From [Clostridium] fimetarium (lineage in GTDB: Bacteria > Bacillota > Clostridia > Lachnospirales > Lachnospiraceae), in contig NZ_FOJI01000014.1 of the NCBI RefSeq assembly GCF_900111235.1, positions 1 to 64,000 on the forward strand: a DNA stretch of 64,000 bases, given 5' to 3'. The position numbers were made by a program, and so were the translations under genes. Positions 9,198 to 19,380 of the stretch are shown here, piece after piece. The notes under the pieces are model-generated. The model did no database searches, was not told the origin of the DNA, and was given only the letters and a program-made list of their open reading frames with translations. Position 1 is the stretch's first letter. The number at the start of each line of letters is the position of its first letter.

Positions 9198-9728
9198 ATG
9201 TTATTTTATTATAATTCAGACTTATCAGAGACACCGAGGGAAATGAGTTCTCAAATTTCTAAATTTGTTCACCCTGAAATCATTGGAAATAGACAGGTAA
9301 TTGTTCTATGTATAGGAAGCGATCGTTCTACTGGAGACAGCCTAGGCCCGTTAATTGGCTATAAGCTTATTAAAAGTGGACTTACAAACGTCACCATATA
9401 TGGTTCATTAAAAAATCCCGTCCATGCTACGAATCTTAACGCAACAATTGACGAGATTTATAATTTGTATAATAACCCTTATGTTATTGCCATTGATGCT
9501 TCCCTTGGTAAGAAGGATCATATTGGCTGTATTACGCTTGGTACTGGTGCCCTTAAGCCCGGACTTGGCGTTAAAAAACAACTGCCAGAAGTCGGAGATA
9601 TCCATATTACTGGGATTGTTAATCTTTCTGGGGCAATGGATACATTGCTTTTACAGACTACCAGGCTTTCTACCATTATGACTTTGGCTGATGTTATTTC
9701 TGAAGCATTGATTAACTCATTAAATTAA
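9198..9728 (+). CDS. yyaC: spore protease YyaC family protein
   Basis: A 176-residue member of the YyaC family, related to the GPR spore protease/hydrogenase-maturation protease fold and found in endospore formers. Family marks: VLCIGSDRSTGDSLGPLIG (residues 36-54), YGSLKNPVHATN, the AIDASLG block and GDIHITGIVN. Length is typical. The start has AGGAGAGG. It is a single plus-strand gene between two minus-strand clusters. Its presence supports a spore-forming host; activity as a protease has not been shown for most members. Confidence 0.88.
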   Translation: MLFYYNSDLSETPREMSSQISKFVHPEIIGNRQVIVLCIGSDRSTGDSLGPLIGYKLIKSGLTNVTIYGSLKNPVHATNLNATIDEIYNLYNNPYVIAIDASLGKKDHIGCITLGTGALKPGLGVKKQLPEVGDIHITGIVNLSGAMDTLLLQTTRLSTIMTLADVISEALINSLN

Positions 9729-9799
9729 CATCATTGCTTTTGTTATATTAGGTTGTATTATTGGGAGTTGTATTTTTGTTTTATCATTTTTGGGTTTTA

Positions 9800-10894
9800 T
9801 TATTTTTTTGTTTTATATACCGCTATTGCCTTTCCAATTGTTTCGGCACCGCCAGTATTCATTATTTCTGCAAGTGCCTCCAATTTGTCGGGCGTAGCAA
9901 ATTCATTTCCAAGATAGGCTTCATAATTAGATGCAATATAGATTCTTTGCTCCTTAACTTTATCTTCCATTTCTGTAAGTAATGAGTGTTTTTTCTCTAA
10001 ATCCACTTTCAAAGCTATTATACGTTCTTTATCTTTACCTTCGATTTCTGCAATAATATTAGGCTTTACCAAATTATTAAAGTCTTCAAGTGCTAAAGAT
10101 TTCTTTGCTTCAAACTTTTCTATATCCGTTATTATAATATTAATCTTTTCGTCAAACTTATCTAGACCATACATTTCTTCATTTTTATCTTTTTTAATAG
10201 CATGCACAATTTTACGGATTTTTCGCTTGTTTTCAGTTATTCTATCTTTTGTTTTAATTAGCCCTTGAATAACCTCTAAATGAGGGAACTTAATTTTCTC
10301 GCTAATTAGCTTATATATTGTAAACACAATCGCTACAAGCACAATATATATTAAGATCAAACTCCAGTCCGGCATATTCGGAACGAAATAATAGATAGCT
10401 GAAGGCACCGCTAAAAATGTTATTAGAAATGTTACTATGCATATAAAAGCATCTTTAAACCCTTTAGTCATAAACAATGCCAAAAACAGACGGCTATTAC
10501 AAAATCTTGGGATTCTATTGCTTTTAAAAGCCGCCTTAATCTCATCCTTCATACCCTTGTTATCTTCTCTAAGCGATGAAGTTTCAACTGAAATTCTCTC
10601 TTTTACACCTTTAGACTTTGCTTTATCCCTGTCTGATTGAATCTTCTTTAACTTTTCTTGGTCACTTTCAATTTCTTTATCAAACCCTGATGCAACAGCT
10701 TCACGTCTTGTCTTAAGTGTAGATTCAATTTCGTCTCTAACCGCTTTTTCTAAAGATTCAATATTCTTCTCAAGATCTTTGACTGCTACTTTAACAGGTT
10801 CGATTTTTTCTTTTGCAATATTATGCTCCTTAATATCAGATTTGATCTGGTTAAGACAAATAATATCACATGTCAATATATTTTGTTCCTCCAT
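9800..10894 (-). CDS. coiled-coil protein with two membrane helices, unknown
   Basis: 364 residues that I do not recognise. Residues about 15-100 are strongly charged coiled coil (KEKIEPVKVAVKDLEKNIES and onward), followed by two adjacent transmembrane segments (AFICIVTFLITFLAVPSAI and WSLILIYIVLVAIVFTIY) and a second long coiled coil to the C-terminus, ending near GGAETIGKAIAVYKTKK. AGGAGG before the ATG supports translation. It lies 28 bp downstream of the aconitase-like gene and could be its cotranscribed partner, although nothing suggests a shared function. Confidence 0.7.
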   Translation of the reverse strand: MEEQNILTCDIICLNQIKSDIKEHNIAKEKIEPVKVAVKDLEKNIESLEKAVRDEIESTLKTRREAVASGFDKEIESDQEKLKKIQSDRDKAKSKGVKERISVETSSLREDNKGMKDEIKAAFKSNRIPRFCNSRLFLALFMTKGFKDAFICIVTFLITFLAVPSAIYYFVPNMPDWSLILIYIVLVAIVFTIYKLISEKIKFPHLEVIQGLIKTKDRITENKRKIRKIVHAIKKDKNEEMYGLDKFDEKINIIITDIEKFEAKKSLALEDFNNLVKPNIIAEIEGKDKERIIALKVDLEKKHSLLTEMEDKVKEQRIYIASNYEAYLGNEFATPDKLEALAEIMNTGGAETIGKAIAVYKTKK

Positions 10895-10922
10895 ACAACC
10901 ATCCTCCTAATTACGTCACGTA

Positions 10923-13217
10923 TTAATTATTCTCTCTGTAGAAATTAATAAGACATCCCTCAAGAATAATCTTTCGTTCATCATCTGTAAGTTCACCTAA
11001 CTTAAGTTCAAACTCTTTAAGTGTATCCCCTACGACAAAAGCTCTAATTGAATCGTTTTTATTCTTAACCGCTTCTTTGATTCCCGGTACAAACAAGTAA
11101 TCACCCTTTTTAAATGGAAGTTCGCCCGCTTTTACAAGGAATGGGAGCATGCCCCAATTAATAAGATTTGAACGATATCTCTTTGTTGCATAATCATTTG
11201 CAATATTCGCCCATCCTCCAAGAACCTTCTGGCAGGAAGCTGCTTGTTCACGTGCTGATCCATCGCCTGGTTTTACTGCGAAAATAGCACTTCCAATTCC
11301 AATATTCGTATTATTGATATCTGGATAACTCGCTTTGATTTTATCCATTATCGATTTGATTTCTGGAAATGCTTCTTCAGGGCTTTCTCCTGCGATTCTG
11401 GCTTTTTCAGCAACATGAACTTCTTTGGCACGGCCAACATATCCTGGATCTTTTCTAGATAAAGTATATTCCGCAAGTCCAAGTGGATTTGAACGATATG
11501 ATGAAGTTTCGCCCGATGGAATCAATTCATCTGTTGTTGTCACTGGATCATGGATTTCTGCAACAACCTTTAATACTAAATTATCTGTAAGTGCTGACAT
11601 TTCAGGCCAATCCTTAATGTTTGGTCCAAATTGGATTTCCACATCTGGATCAGGGATTCCTTTGCTATCAAAAACACGATTTTCGTAAATTGATTTGTCA
11701 AAGAAATACTTTGGATTTTTATATTCAACATCTATATCTGTAGCTGATGTCAAGAACCCTTTGTTCGCTGCAGTCGCTGCAATTGAACGCGCATCCATAA
11801 GCGCAACTGAAGAAATTTGTCCATTTTGTAGCTTAGACCCTTCACGGTTAGGGAAGTTTCTAGTAGAATGTCTAATACTAAATGCATTATTAGCAGGTGT
11901 ATCTCCGGCTCCAAAACATGGCCCGCAAAATGCAGTTTTAACAATTGCACCCGTTCCAAGTAAATCAGCTAAATCACCATTTCTAGCGAGTTCCATATAT
12001 ATTGGTGTACTTGCAGGATATACGCTAAGCGTAAATTCATCATTGCCAATACTCTTATTTCTTAAAATATCAGCTGCTGCACAAATATTTTCAAATCCAC
12101 CGCCAGCACATCCAGCGATAATACCTTGCTCAACATATAACTTACCATTTCTAACTTTATCTTTTAAGCTGTATTCAACTTGACCGCCTAAGCTTACAAG
12201 CGCTTTTTTCTCACATTCATCCAATATATCCAAAAGATTAGCGTTAAGCTCTTCAATTGTATATGTGTTACTTGGATGAAATGGCATTGCGATCATTGGT
12301 TTTATCTCGCTTAAATTAACATAAATCATTCCATCATAATAAGTTACATTTCCTGGATTTAGTTCTTTGAAGTCTGCACTTCTTCCGTGAATGTCATAAA
12401 ATTCCTTAATCTTATCGTCCGTTTTCCAAATAGAGGAAAGACATGTTGTCTCTGTTGTCATTACATCAATACCAATACGGAAATCGGCACTTAAATTAGA
12501 AATACCTGGTCCAACAAATTCCATTACTTTATTCTTAACATAGCCATTACCAAATACTTCTCCAATAATTGCAAGTGCAACATCTTGAGGGCCTACACCC
12601 TTCATTGGTTCACCAGTCATATATACACCAACAACGCCTGGCATATTAATATCATATGTTTTGTCAAGTAACTGCTTCACGAGTTCTGGTCCACCTTCAC
12701 CCATTGCCATTGTACCCAGTGCACCATAACGCGTGTGACTGTCTGAACCAAGGATCATCTTGCCACCGCCTGCAAGCATTTCTCTTGCAAACTGATGAAT
12801 AACTGCTTGATGAGGTGGTACATATATTCCACCATATTTTTTAGCGCATGTAAGTCCAAACATGTGATCATCTTCATTAATCGTTCCACCAACCGCACAC
12901 AAACTATTATGGCAGTTAGTAAGTACATAAGGAATCGGGAATTTTTCGAGCCCTGATGCACGTGCCGTTTGAATAATTCCAACAAAAGTAATATCATGAG
13001 AGGTTAATTTATCAAATTTAACCTTTAACTTGTCCATACTTCCTGACGTATTATGCTTTTCTAAAATTTCATAAGCTAATGTGTTTTTAGCAGCTTCTTT
13101 CTTTGAAGGTACATTTTCACCTAATTTGCTCTTTAATATAGCAGCTATATCTGCACCATCTTCAATCACTTCATTTCCATTGATAAGATACGCTCCGCCT
13201 TTACTAAGTTGTATCAT
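10923..13217 (-). CDS. aconitase-family hydratase (YbhJ-like)
   Basis: 764 residues with the aconitase architecture: [12 protein letters not shown] (157-168), a swivel domain at the C-terminus, and three candidate [4Fe-4S] cysteines, one in [10 protein letters not shown] and two in the CGPCFGAGD motif (spacing C-x60-C-x2-C). Canonical aconitase has SCTNS at the first cysteine; here it is GCAGG, as in the divergent YbhJ-type hydratases, so the substrate may not be citrate. The start has AGGAGG upstream. It could serve as the citrate/isocitrate step of a partial TCA path to glutamate, but no citrate synthase or isocitrate dehydrogenase is nearby to support this. Confidence 0.75.
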   Translation of the reverse strand: MIQLSKGGAYLINGNEVIEDGADIAAILKSKLGENVPSKKEAAKNTLAYEILEKHNTSGSMDKLKVKFDKLTSHDITFVGIIQTARASGLEKFPIPYVLTNCHNSLCAVGGTINEDDHMFGLTCAKKYGGIYVPPHQAVIHQFAREMLAGGGKMILGSDSHTRYGALGTMAMGEGGPELVKQLLDKTYDINMPGVVGVYMTGEPMKGVGPQDVALAIIGEVFGNGYVKNKVMEFVGPGISNLSADFRIGIDVMTTETTCLSSIWKTDDKIKEFYDIHGRSADFKELNPGNVTYYDGMIYVNLSEIKPMIAMPFHPSNTYTIEELNANLLDILDECEKKALVSLGGQVEYSLKDKVRNGKLYVEQGIIAGCAGGGFENICAAADILRNKSIGNDEFTLSVYPASTPIYMELARNGDLADLLGTGAIVKTAFCGPCFGAGDTPANNAFSIRHSTRNFPNREGSKLQNGQISSVALMDARSIAATAANKGFLTSATDIDVEYKNPKYFFDKSIYENRVFDSKGIPDPDVEIQFGPNIKDWPEMSALTDNLVLKVVAEIHDPVTTTDELIPSGETSSYRSNPLGLAEYTLSRKDPGYVGRAKEVHVAEKARIAGESPEEAFPEIKSIMDKIKASYPDINNTNIGIGSAIFAVKPGDGSAREQAASCQKVLGGWANIANDYATKRYRSNLINWGMLPFLVKAGELPFKKGDYLFVPGIKEAVKNKNDSIRAFVVGDTLKEFELKLGELTDDERKIILEGCLINFYRENN

Positions 13218-13357
13218 CTAAAATCCTCCTATTTCATAAATATATGAATCAATTTATAATACCATAAAATTACGCAATAAAATTGGTATTGAATATAATA
13301 TTGAATATAATTATAATATCCAGCTTATATTCTTGCAAATACTTTTCATCACTATTT

Positions 13358-13777
13358 TTACTTGAACCTATTCTGAATTTTCTTTTTCAAATCTTTTATT
13401 TCATCCTCAGAAATCTTTCCTTGATTCCAAGAAAACTTAACATTATCCCCTAAATATCTTGGAATAATATGCATATGAAAATGAAACACTGTCTGCCCTG
13501 CTATTTCTCCATTGTTTTGTAAAATATTCATACCATCACAATTTAGCGCCTCTTTAATCGCTTTTGCAAGTCTTGTTGCCACTTTAAATACATGTGCTGC
13601 AGTTTCTTCGTCAATCGAATATAAATTATCAAAATGCTCCTTGGGCAAAATAATTATATGTCCCATAGATGCGGGTGATAAATCAAAAATAGCCTTCACA
13701 ATATCATCTTCATAAAGCGCATTTGTAGGAATATCTCCATTTGCTAATCTGCAAAAAATACAATCATCTTTTCTCAT
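13358..13777 (-). CDS. HIT family nucleotide hydrolase
   Basis: A small cytoplasmic histidine-triad hydrolase of purine nucleoside phosphoramidates or dinucleotides. The catalytic triad is HFHMH near residue 100 in TVFHFHMHIIPR, and an N-terminal CIFC pair, common in the Hint branch, is present (DDCIFCRLANGDIP). I place the start at the ATG 13777, which has AGAGAAGGA just upstream, rather than the GTG eight codons earlier. About 139 residues, normal for the family. It is followed by the aconitase-like gene after about 140 bp and may or may not share its transcript. Confidence 0.9.
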   Translation of the reverse strand: MRKDDCIFCRLANGDIPTNALYEDDIVKAIFDLSPASMGHIIILPKEHFDNLYSIDEETAAHVFKVATRLAKAIKEALNCDGMNILQNNGEIAGQTVFHFHMHIIPRYLGDNVKFSWNQGKISEDEIKDLKKKIQNRFK

Positions 13778-14056
13778 TATATATCCTTCTCTCCTATCCA
13801 CTTATTTATAATAGAATAATTAACTTGAGTGTCAAACTCCTTTTATAATGTAAACAATAAATATTAATTTATAACAATTTACAACAATTTTCAATTAATT
13901 TTTTTATAATATGTCAAAATATGTCGCAAACCTTTTATTTACATAATTTTACATAAAGCGTATACTCATTAACATATATAATAGCTTAGAAGCAAGCATA
14001 TATCAATACTATTTTTAGCTTATATTGATATCTTGTCTATACGAGAGGAGTCACTT

Positions 14057-14788
14057 ATGATTAGTGAAAAAGACATACTGTTGTTAAAACAGGTGCAAAA
14101 GGAAGACCCTGAAATATACAGTTTAATTGAAAGAATACAACAAAATGCATCTGCTACAATGTCCAATGTTTCACATAAAATGAAAAATATAATTTCTATA
14201 GCAAGTAGCTCATCGCAGTTTATTGAAAGTCAACACCCCGAAACAGCTGACTTTAACTTATGGCCGCAGCTTAAAAGTTCAGTTGCATATCTAGCGCGAT
14301 TTATGGACCAAGAAGCCCTATATCGGCATAGTGCCATTATTGAATTGAAACCTATGAATTTACAGGATCTATTATGGACCATTCCCGATCTTATGGATGA
14401 CCTATACGAGTCAAATACCAATAATAGTATTAGAAATTATAATTATGATATAGCCAGCAATATTCCCGAAATTAATGGAGACTATTCTAAACTGAAATTT
14501 GCTTTTATTGAAATAATGAAAAATGCTTTCGAGGCAACCTCTGATAATGATACAATTACCATTATTGCTGATATTATAGATAACTCCGTCGCTATTACAA
14601 TTAGAGACGAAGGTGTCGGAATCGATAGTACTATTATACATAATGTCACCGAACCATTTTTCACAACCAAAACCGATCATGTTGGTACCGGCCTATCTAC
14701 AGCAAATAGGATTGTGAAAGCTCACGGTGGCAACCTAAACATAGCTTCAGATGAAAATACTTGTGTAACAATTACTTTACCATTATAA
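14057..14788 (+). CDS. orphan soluble histidine kinase
   Basis: About 243 residues without membrane or sensor domain. An H-box-like helix (SNVSHKMKNIISIASS, His about residue 40) precedes a full HATPase_c domain: N box EIMKNAFEA, G1 box DEGVGID, F box EPFFTTK and G2 box GTGLSTA. The TTG eight codons upstream gives an ORF extension, but GAGAGGAG sits just before ATG 14057, so this is the likely start. No response regulator is adjacent. In a spore former such soluble kinases may feed the Spo0A phosphorelay; that is an inference. Alone on the plus strand between two minus-strand genes. Confidence 0.82.
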   Translation: MISEKDILLLKQVQKEDPEIYSLIERIQQNASATMSNVSHKMKNIISIASSSSQFIESQHPETADFNLWPQLKSSVAYLARFMDQEALYRHSAIIELKPMNLQDLLWTIPDLMDDLYESNTNNSIRNYNYDIASNIPEINGDYSKLKFAFIEIMKNAFEATSDNDTITIIADIIDNSVAITIRDEGVGIDSTIIHNVTEPFFTTKTDHVGTGLSTANRIVKAHGGNLNIASDENTCVTITLPL

Positions 14789-14803
14789 TGCGCTTATATT
14801 CAC

Positions 14804-15790
14804 TTAAAATTTAAATATTTCATCGAGCATTCTAAGCGTTTTAAAATTACCTTTTGCAGTCATATCTCCTGTCATGAATGCTCTTTGAAATGTCATTCTT
14901 CCAGCAATAATATTATCAAATATTTCTTTTCTCATTTTTCCAATCACATCAGCTTCAGCATTATCTCCAAAAGCAACTGATATTGCACTGCCATCTACTG
15001 TAATCAAAATATTTTTATCCTTATCACTTATCATAATCATATAAGTTCCTGAGAAATCTAATACTGGTGCAAATTTGCTTTTTAGAGAAGCTAAATAATA
15101 ATCATCCCCACCATTTTCTTTATCACTCATCATCTCCTTAAACAAGTTTGATAAATCTTCTATATCCTTTTTTTGTGTCTGAACAAATGTCTCATCTGAT
15201 GCAAACTTAGAAAGCTGTTCATTCTCTTGAGGAGTAAGATTAATTGTGTCTTTCATTATCGACTGCTTAATTGTATTGTTACTTGATGGCAATAGCTTAA
15301 CCTTCTGGGTAACCGTTCTATATATTGTCTCTGCAAACCTTTCTATAATTGAAATATGGTCGCCATTGAATTCAAAATCTGTCGTTTCATCAACATATGC
15401 GCTTAATCCGTTCACTGGCTTTCCCCCAAGCATTTCCCATGAATTACTAAGTGTAAGAGACGCCTCTCTTTCCCCATAAGTCTTAGCCATTACAACAGGA
15501 AACATATAGAGTTCCCCTATCTTACTTTTATCACCATATTGCCAACAATAATCAAGAAACATCTGCATATATCCGCCTATCCCATACCATTCAACCGTTG
15601 TTGCTAATATAACAGCATCCACTTCCTTTAATGTCTGAGGTAGGGTAGTAATTGTACTTTTCAAGTCATGTAAATTATATCTTTCAACTTTTACATTAAG
15701 TTCTACTAGTATTTGCTGAATTTTATTAATTACAAATATTGTTGGGTCATCAATTAGACCTCTTCCACCATAATAAATATTAATATTCAT
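14804..15790 (-). CDS. flavodoxin-fold NAD(P)H oxidoreductase with SCP2 domain
   Basis: About 328 residues. The N-terminal half resembles NADPH-dependent FMN reductase/flavodoxin-like proteins (NINIYYGGRGLIDDPT, AVILATTVEWYGIGGYMQMF). The C-terminal 110 residues look like an SCP2 sterol-carrier domain (FAPVLDFSGTYMIMISDKDK, ITVDGSAISVAFG, FMTGDMTAKGNF), which binds a lipid or other hydrophobic ligand. I choose ATG 15790, with AGGAAGG upstream, over the longer frame. The fusion suggests redox chemistry on a hydrophobic ligand. No partner gene is evident; it is separated by 90 bp from the 3' end of the FHA gene. Confidence 0.72.
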   Translation of the reverse strand: MNINIYYGGRGLIDDPTIFVINKIQQILVELNVKVERYNLHDLKSTITTLPQTLKEVDAVILATTVEWYGIGGYMQMFLDYCWQYGDKSKIGELYMFPVVMAKTYGEREASLTLSNSWEMLGGKPVNGLSAYVDETTDFEFNGDHISIIERFAETIYRTVTQKVKLLPSSNNTIKQSIMKDTINLTPQENEQLSKFASDETFVQTQKKDIEDLSNLFKEMMSDKENGGDDYYLASLKSKFAPVLDFSGTYMIMISDKDKNILITVDGSAISVAFGDNAEADVIGKMRKEIFDNIIAGRMTFQRAFMTGDMTAKGNFKTLRMLDEIFKF

Positions 15791-15880
15791 ATTGTAATTG
15801 ACCTTCCTAAAAATATTTGAAATTCCAAATTTTTGTCGATTTCTACTCAAAGAATATCATATTACAAAAGGATTTACAAT

Positions 15881-17380
15881 CTAATCTATCGTAAATCTAT
15901 ATTGCATAATTGCTATCTTCAATATATCCGAATCTTTTATCTGTACTTTTTGATTTGGTTCAATTTTGTCACCATTTATATATGTTCCATTCGTGGAATT
16001 AAGATCTTCCACAAAATATGCTCCACTACTTTTTTCTTTTGTGAATCTTAAGTGCATTCTACTAATTAATTTATCACTTAATACATAATTACATTTTGAT
16101 GTATAACTACCAATAATAAAAGGGGTTTCTCTTATCGCTATTTCTTTTTCATTACTTGAATCATCTTGTGCAAGAAGTCTGCAATTTATTGATAACGTTG
16201 ACTCTTTCAAAAAATCTGAAAGCAATTGCGTACAAGCGTACTCTGCCTGATCTTTTGTGTTTAATTTGTCAGTAACACCCTTATATATATTTGAAAAAAT
16301 AGTATCCATTTTTGCTACTGAGACAGCATATTCAACCTCTTCTTTATTTTTAACAATCTTAGTAAAACAGGACTTATTTTTTTCATAAAATATATCTACT
16401 AGTTTATAGGCTATCAAAACCAATGCTATCAGTATGGCCGCAGGCACTAACCCAATTTTAATCACTCTATATCTAGGCAATATGACATTAAATGCGGTAA
16501 ATATCATTATAATTACAAATAATGCTTTTACTGCCATAAAAACATTAAACAAATTAATATTTCTCACTTCCTTTTCATCCTCAATAACTTCTGACATAAC
16601 ACTCTCAATTATATGATGATTTTTCAAGCTTTTCTTTGTTGAATTTCTGCTATGACTATCTATATCTTGTCCATTAAGACTGGTTTTTATATTGATACTT
16701 TCTCTATTATCAAGATTTTCTTTTTCATTAATATTATCTTTTTTATTTATATTTTCTTTTCTATTGAGATTCTTATTTTCATAAGATTTTCCATTTTCAT
16801 AAAGATCGCTGTTTTCCTCGTGATTTTCCTTTTCGTTATCTTCCAATATATTATCAATTAAATTATCTATGTTGTAATCATTTTGAAGAATCTTTTGATA
16901 AATACCATATGTTAGCATTACTGCTTTTTTGTCATTATGATCCAAATGTTCTAAAACGAATTCAAATAATTGTCTTAATGACTCACCAAAATCTTTTTCG
17001 TAATATGGATAATATGTAAAATATAATGCTTTATCACTGATATTCATATATATTAATCTTGCATTTAAAACTACATAATCTAGTTCTAAAAGATATTCAT
17101 TTACAACACAAGTAATCTGTGAAATATGCATCGCAATATTTATCACATCATCATTGTTAATATTATTTCCTTCGTACATTCTTGAAAGCGGCTGCTTTGA
17201 AGAAATGTCGTAACAATAACTTTGGCTATTATTAATACTTTTTAGACTGACTGGTAAGAACTTGCTTAATGTGTTTTTTAAAAGCATTTTAATCTGATAA
17301 CTTTCTTCGCCAGGTTTTTCTGGTGATTCAAGAATCATATAATTATTGCTATTATCTCTTAAATATTTTTCTTGGATCAT
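15881..17380 (-). CDS. FHA-domain protein of the tad cluster (DUF6382-like N-terminus)
   Basis: 499 residues. The N-terminal 170 residues resemble the DUF6382 region found in Clostridia before FHA domains. Then comes a very Asn/Glu/Lys-rich linker (about 175-250), two transmembrane helices (NVFMAVKALFVIIMIFTAF and IGLVPAAILIALVLIAYKL), and a C-terminal FHA domain with ISRMHLRF and DLNSTNGTYING that would bind phosphothreonine. The two membrane helices and the flanking pilus genes suggest a regulatory or assembly role at the pilus base. GGAGG is placed correctly before the ATG, 8 bp after the stop of the upstream gene. No kinase is adjacent. Confidence 0.82.
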   Translation of the reverse strand: MIQEKYLRDNSNNYMILESPEKPGEESYQIKMLLKNTLSKFLPVSLKSINNSQSYCYDISSKQPLSRMYEGNNINNDDVINIAMHISQITCVVNEYLLELDYVVLNARLIYMNISDKALYFTYYPYYEKDFGESLRQLFEFVLEHLDHNDKKAVMLTYGIYQKILQNDYNIDNLIDNILEDNEKENHEENSDLYENGKSYENKNLNRKENINKKDNINEKENLDNRESINIKTSLNGQDIDSHSRNSTKKSLKNHHIIESVMSEVIEDEKEVRNINLFNVFMAVKALFVIIMIFTAFNVILPRYRVIKIGLVPAAILIALVLIAYKLVDIFYEKNKSCFTKIVKNKEEVEYAVSVAKMDTIFSNIYKGVTDKLNTKDQAEYACTQLLSDFLKESTLSINCRLLAQDDSSNEKEIAIRETPFIIGSYTSKCNYVLSDKLISRMHLRFTKEKSSGAYFVEDLNSTNGTYINGDKIEPNQKVQIKDSDILKIAIMQYRFTID

Positions 17381-17388
17381 TTTCCTCC

Positions 17389-17811
17389 TTACCTTATAAC
17401 ATCCTCTACTGCATTAATAATGCGTATGAACTCTTCTGGTTTGCTTTTTATTACAGTTGCACTTTGATTTAAAAGTCCTGTCTGATTCATCCATTTTAAT
17501 GCTGATGAAAAGTAACCAGTACATGTGACCTTAATATCACCTTTATTATTTTCAATAATTACGTTAATATTTTTTGTACATATTGTCTTTTCCCTGATAT
17601 AGTCAATTCCTTCTTGCCTTAATTCAGCTCTTTGCCAATCTTCTTCGCTGCGTTCAGCTCTAATTGCCAATTTTAATGCCGAATTTTTTAATATTACTGC
17701 ATCATGAATATAAAAGCATACATATAAAAGGAGTACTATAATAATTATAAATAACGGCATAATAAATGAATTTTCCACAGTATACGATGCTTTCAGTCTT
17801 TGATTTTTCAT
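17389..17811 (-). CDS. TadE-like pseudopilin
   Basis: About 140 residues. A short basic N-terminus is followed by the TadE signature ASYTVENSFIMPLFIIIIVL, a hydrophobic helix with glutamate at the expected place, and a small extracytoplasmic domain. The start at 17811 is supported by TAGGAGCGA just before it; a longer frame begins five codons upstream without a site. Role: minor pilin-like component of the tad (tight adherence) type IVb pilus. It sits between the prepilin peptidase and FHA genes in one tightly spaced operon. Confidence 0.8.
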   Translation of the reverse strand: MKNQRLKASYTVENSFIMPLFIIIIVLLLYVCFYIHDAVILKNSALKLAIRAERSEEDWQRAELRQEGIDYIREKTICTKNINVIIENNKGDIKVTCTGYFSSALKWMNQTGLLNQSATVIKSKPEEFIRIINAVEDVIR

Positions 17812-17873
17812 ATTCGCTCCTATCAATCTTTTCTGCTTGATTCAGCTTTCTTTCGCATTAAGGCTTTCCTGAT

Positions 17874-18296
17874 TTATATCAAAATGCACATATATGCGCA
17901 TAATATATATGGTATAAATGGCAATTCTTGCTTCATTTTTACCTTTTTAAAAGTTAGCAGTACAATTACAACTGCAGCAGAAATTGTAATTGCTAATATA
18001 AAAACAAGCAAGCACATTTTGCCTCCAATTAATATTCCAATACTACTTAAAACTGCCCCATCCCCAGAACCAATCCCGTCATTCATAAGTTTCCCCATTA
18101 GGATCACACATAATCCTACCGTGATTCCTAAAAACATACTAATTAAAGATATCTTGTTCATGCAGATATTTATGACCACACTTGCAAGTGAAAATATGAT
18201 AATGCTTTTAAGTGATACTGACTTTTCCCTAATATCTTTGTATGTCTGGTATGCTAAATAGCTCAATATAAAAACTTTGATGATACTTTCCATCAC
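17874..18296 (-). CDS. prepilin peptidase, A24 family (TadV/CpaA-like)
   Basis: 140 residues, polytopic. The two catalytic aspartates of aspartic prepilin peptidases are visible in YKDIREKSV (first Asp) and in GIGSGDGA (the GxGD motif). It lacks the N-methylation domain, as is usual for the short TadV/CpaA proteins. It would cut the Flp pilin and TadE-like proteins after glycine. The reading frame overlaps the stop of the upstream TadE-like gene; the second codon ATG, with AGGGGG upstream, is as likely a start as the GTG before it. Confidence 0.88.
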   Translation of the reverse strand: MMESIIKVFILSYLAYQTYKDIREKSVSLKSIIIFSLASVVINICMNKISLISMFLGITVGLCVILMGKLMNDGIGSGDGAVLSSIGILIGGKMCLLVFILAITISAAVVIVLLTFKKVKMKQELPFIPYILCAYMCILI

Positions 18297-19252
18297 TAAT
18301 CCCCCTTACATTTGCTACATTGTTTTCTGTCTAATACCGTAGATAGCCGAACTGCCATAACATTTCTCATAAGCGCACTGCAATTAACTGTTGTATGATA
18401 TCTATCACCATAATCAGTAATATAAAATTTTCCAACGGCGCTTTTGCTGCCACATCTCTCACATGCATAATATTTTCCGCCACTCTCATTTCTTTGATTT
18501 CCCAATTCATTTGCTGGAATTTCATGAATCGATAAAATCAAGTATGAACAGTTTCTATTTGTATGATATACACTTCCATTTGGCGTAATATATACAATGG
18601 TCTCATCTGTATTAGATGGTTCCACCGGTTTATCTGCATTATCTGTTTCTCCTAGCCATGCATTCGTACTTACGCTTTGCGTAAAAGTCATAATTCCAAT
18701 TCCAAATATATCAAATGGATTTCTAACCGTGTAACTAACAATAATATTAATCATATTATTGTTAGACATGATTTTTGAATTCATCATATTAAAGCCTGCA
18801 ACGCCTCCCACAATATGAGATTTTTTAATATAATCCGTTCCAAGCTCTGATATAAATAATGTTTGTGCAATTCCGACTCCTATTCCATTATCTAAAATCG
18901 TCCTGTACCCTTCCTCTTTATCGCTATCCTTATCTGCTTTTATCAAATCATTTTTTTGTTTTTCGCTTGTGTTTTGACCATTTACCATTTCATAGGCATA
19001 CATATATTTTGCCATTTTTCGGCTCTCATTATATAAGGCTTGCTGAACCTTCACCTGAAGACCTACGATTTGAATGAGATATGTTACTGTCATAATTGCA
19101 TAAATGAACAGCGGTAGGACAATTGAAGCTTCCACTGTTGAGGAGGCAGACAAATACATCCTCTTATTATTGGGCATATTATTAACTTTTTTAAGAAAAA
19201 TCTGTTCATCGTTGAAAATGAAATTTTTATTTTGGTAGTAATAAGAGGACAT
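18296..19252 (-). CDS. TadE-like protein with C-terminal cysteine/histidine repeats
   Basis: 318 residues. The TadE signature (SASSTVEASIVLPLFIYAIM) lies at about residues 36-55, followed by an ectodomain of about 170 residues. The last 100 residues hold two repeats of YHTxxNCS followed by CxxC (YACERCG and KQCSKCKG), arranged like a zinc-binding or disulfide module. Start with AGGAGGTG upstream. Being in the pilus operon, it is probably a surface-exposed minor pilin; the cysteine module is an unusual addition to TadE proteins. Overlaps the prepilin peptidase gene by a base or two. Confidence 0.78.
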   Translation of the reverse strand: MSSYYYQNKNFIFNDEQIFLKKVNNMPNNKRMYLSASSTVEASIVLPLFIYAIMTVTYLIQIVGLQVKVQQALYNESRKMAKYMYAYEMVNGQNTSEKQKNDLIKADKDSDKEEGYRTILDNGIGVGIAQTLFISELGTDYIKKSHIVGGVAGFNMMNSKIMSNNNMINIIVSYTVRNPFDIFGIGIMTFTQSVSTNAWLGETDNADKPVEPSNTDETIVYITPNGSVYHTNRNCSYLILSIHEIPANELGNQRNESGGKYYACERCGSKSAVGKFYITDYGDRYHTTVNCSALMRNVMAVRLSTVLDRKQCSKCKGD

Positions 19253-19380
19253 ATTTATCCACCTCCTTTGATGTTTTTTTATATCGCTATATTTCTATAA
19301 CTGTTTATATTTCTTTAATATTCATACTGTATTTCTTGATTATTCATAGTTTATTTACTCAATACTTATAATGTAATTTC

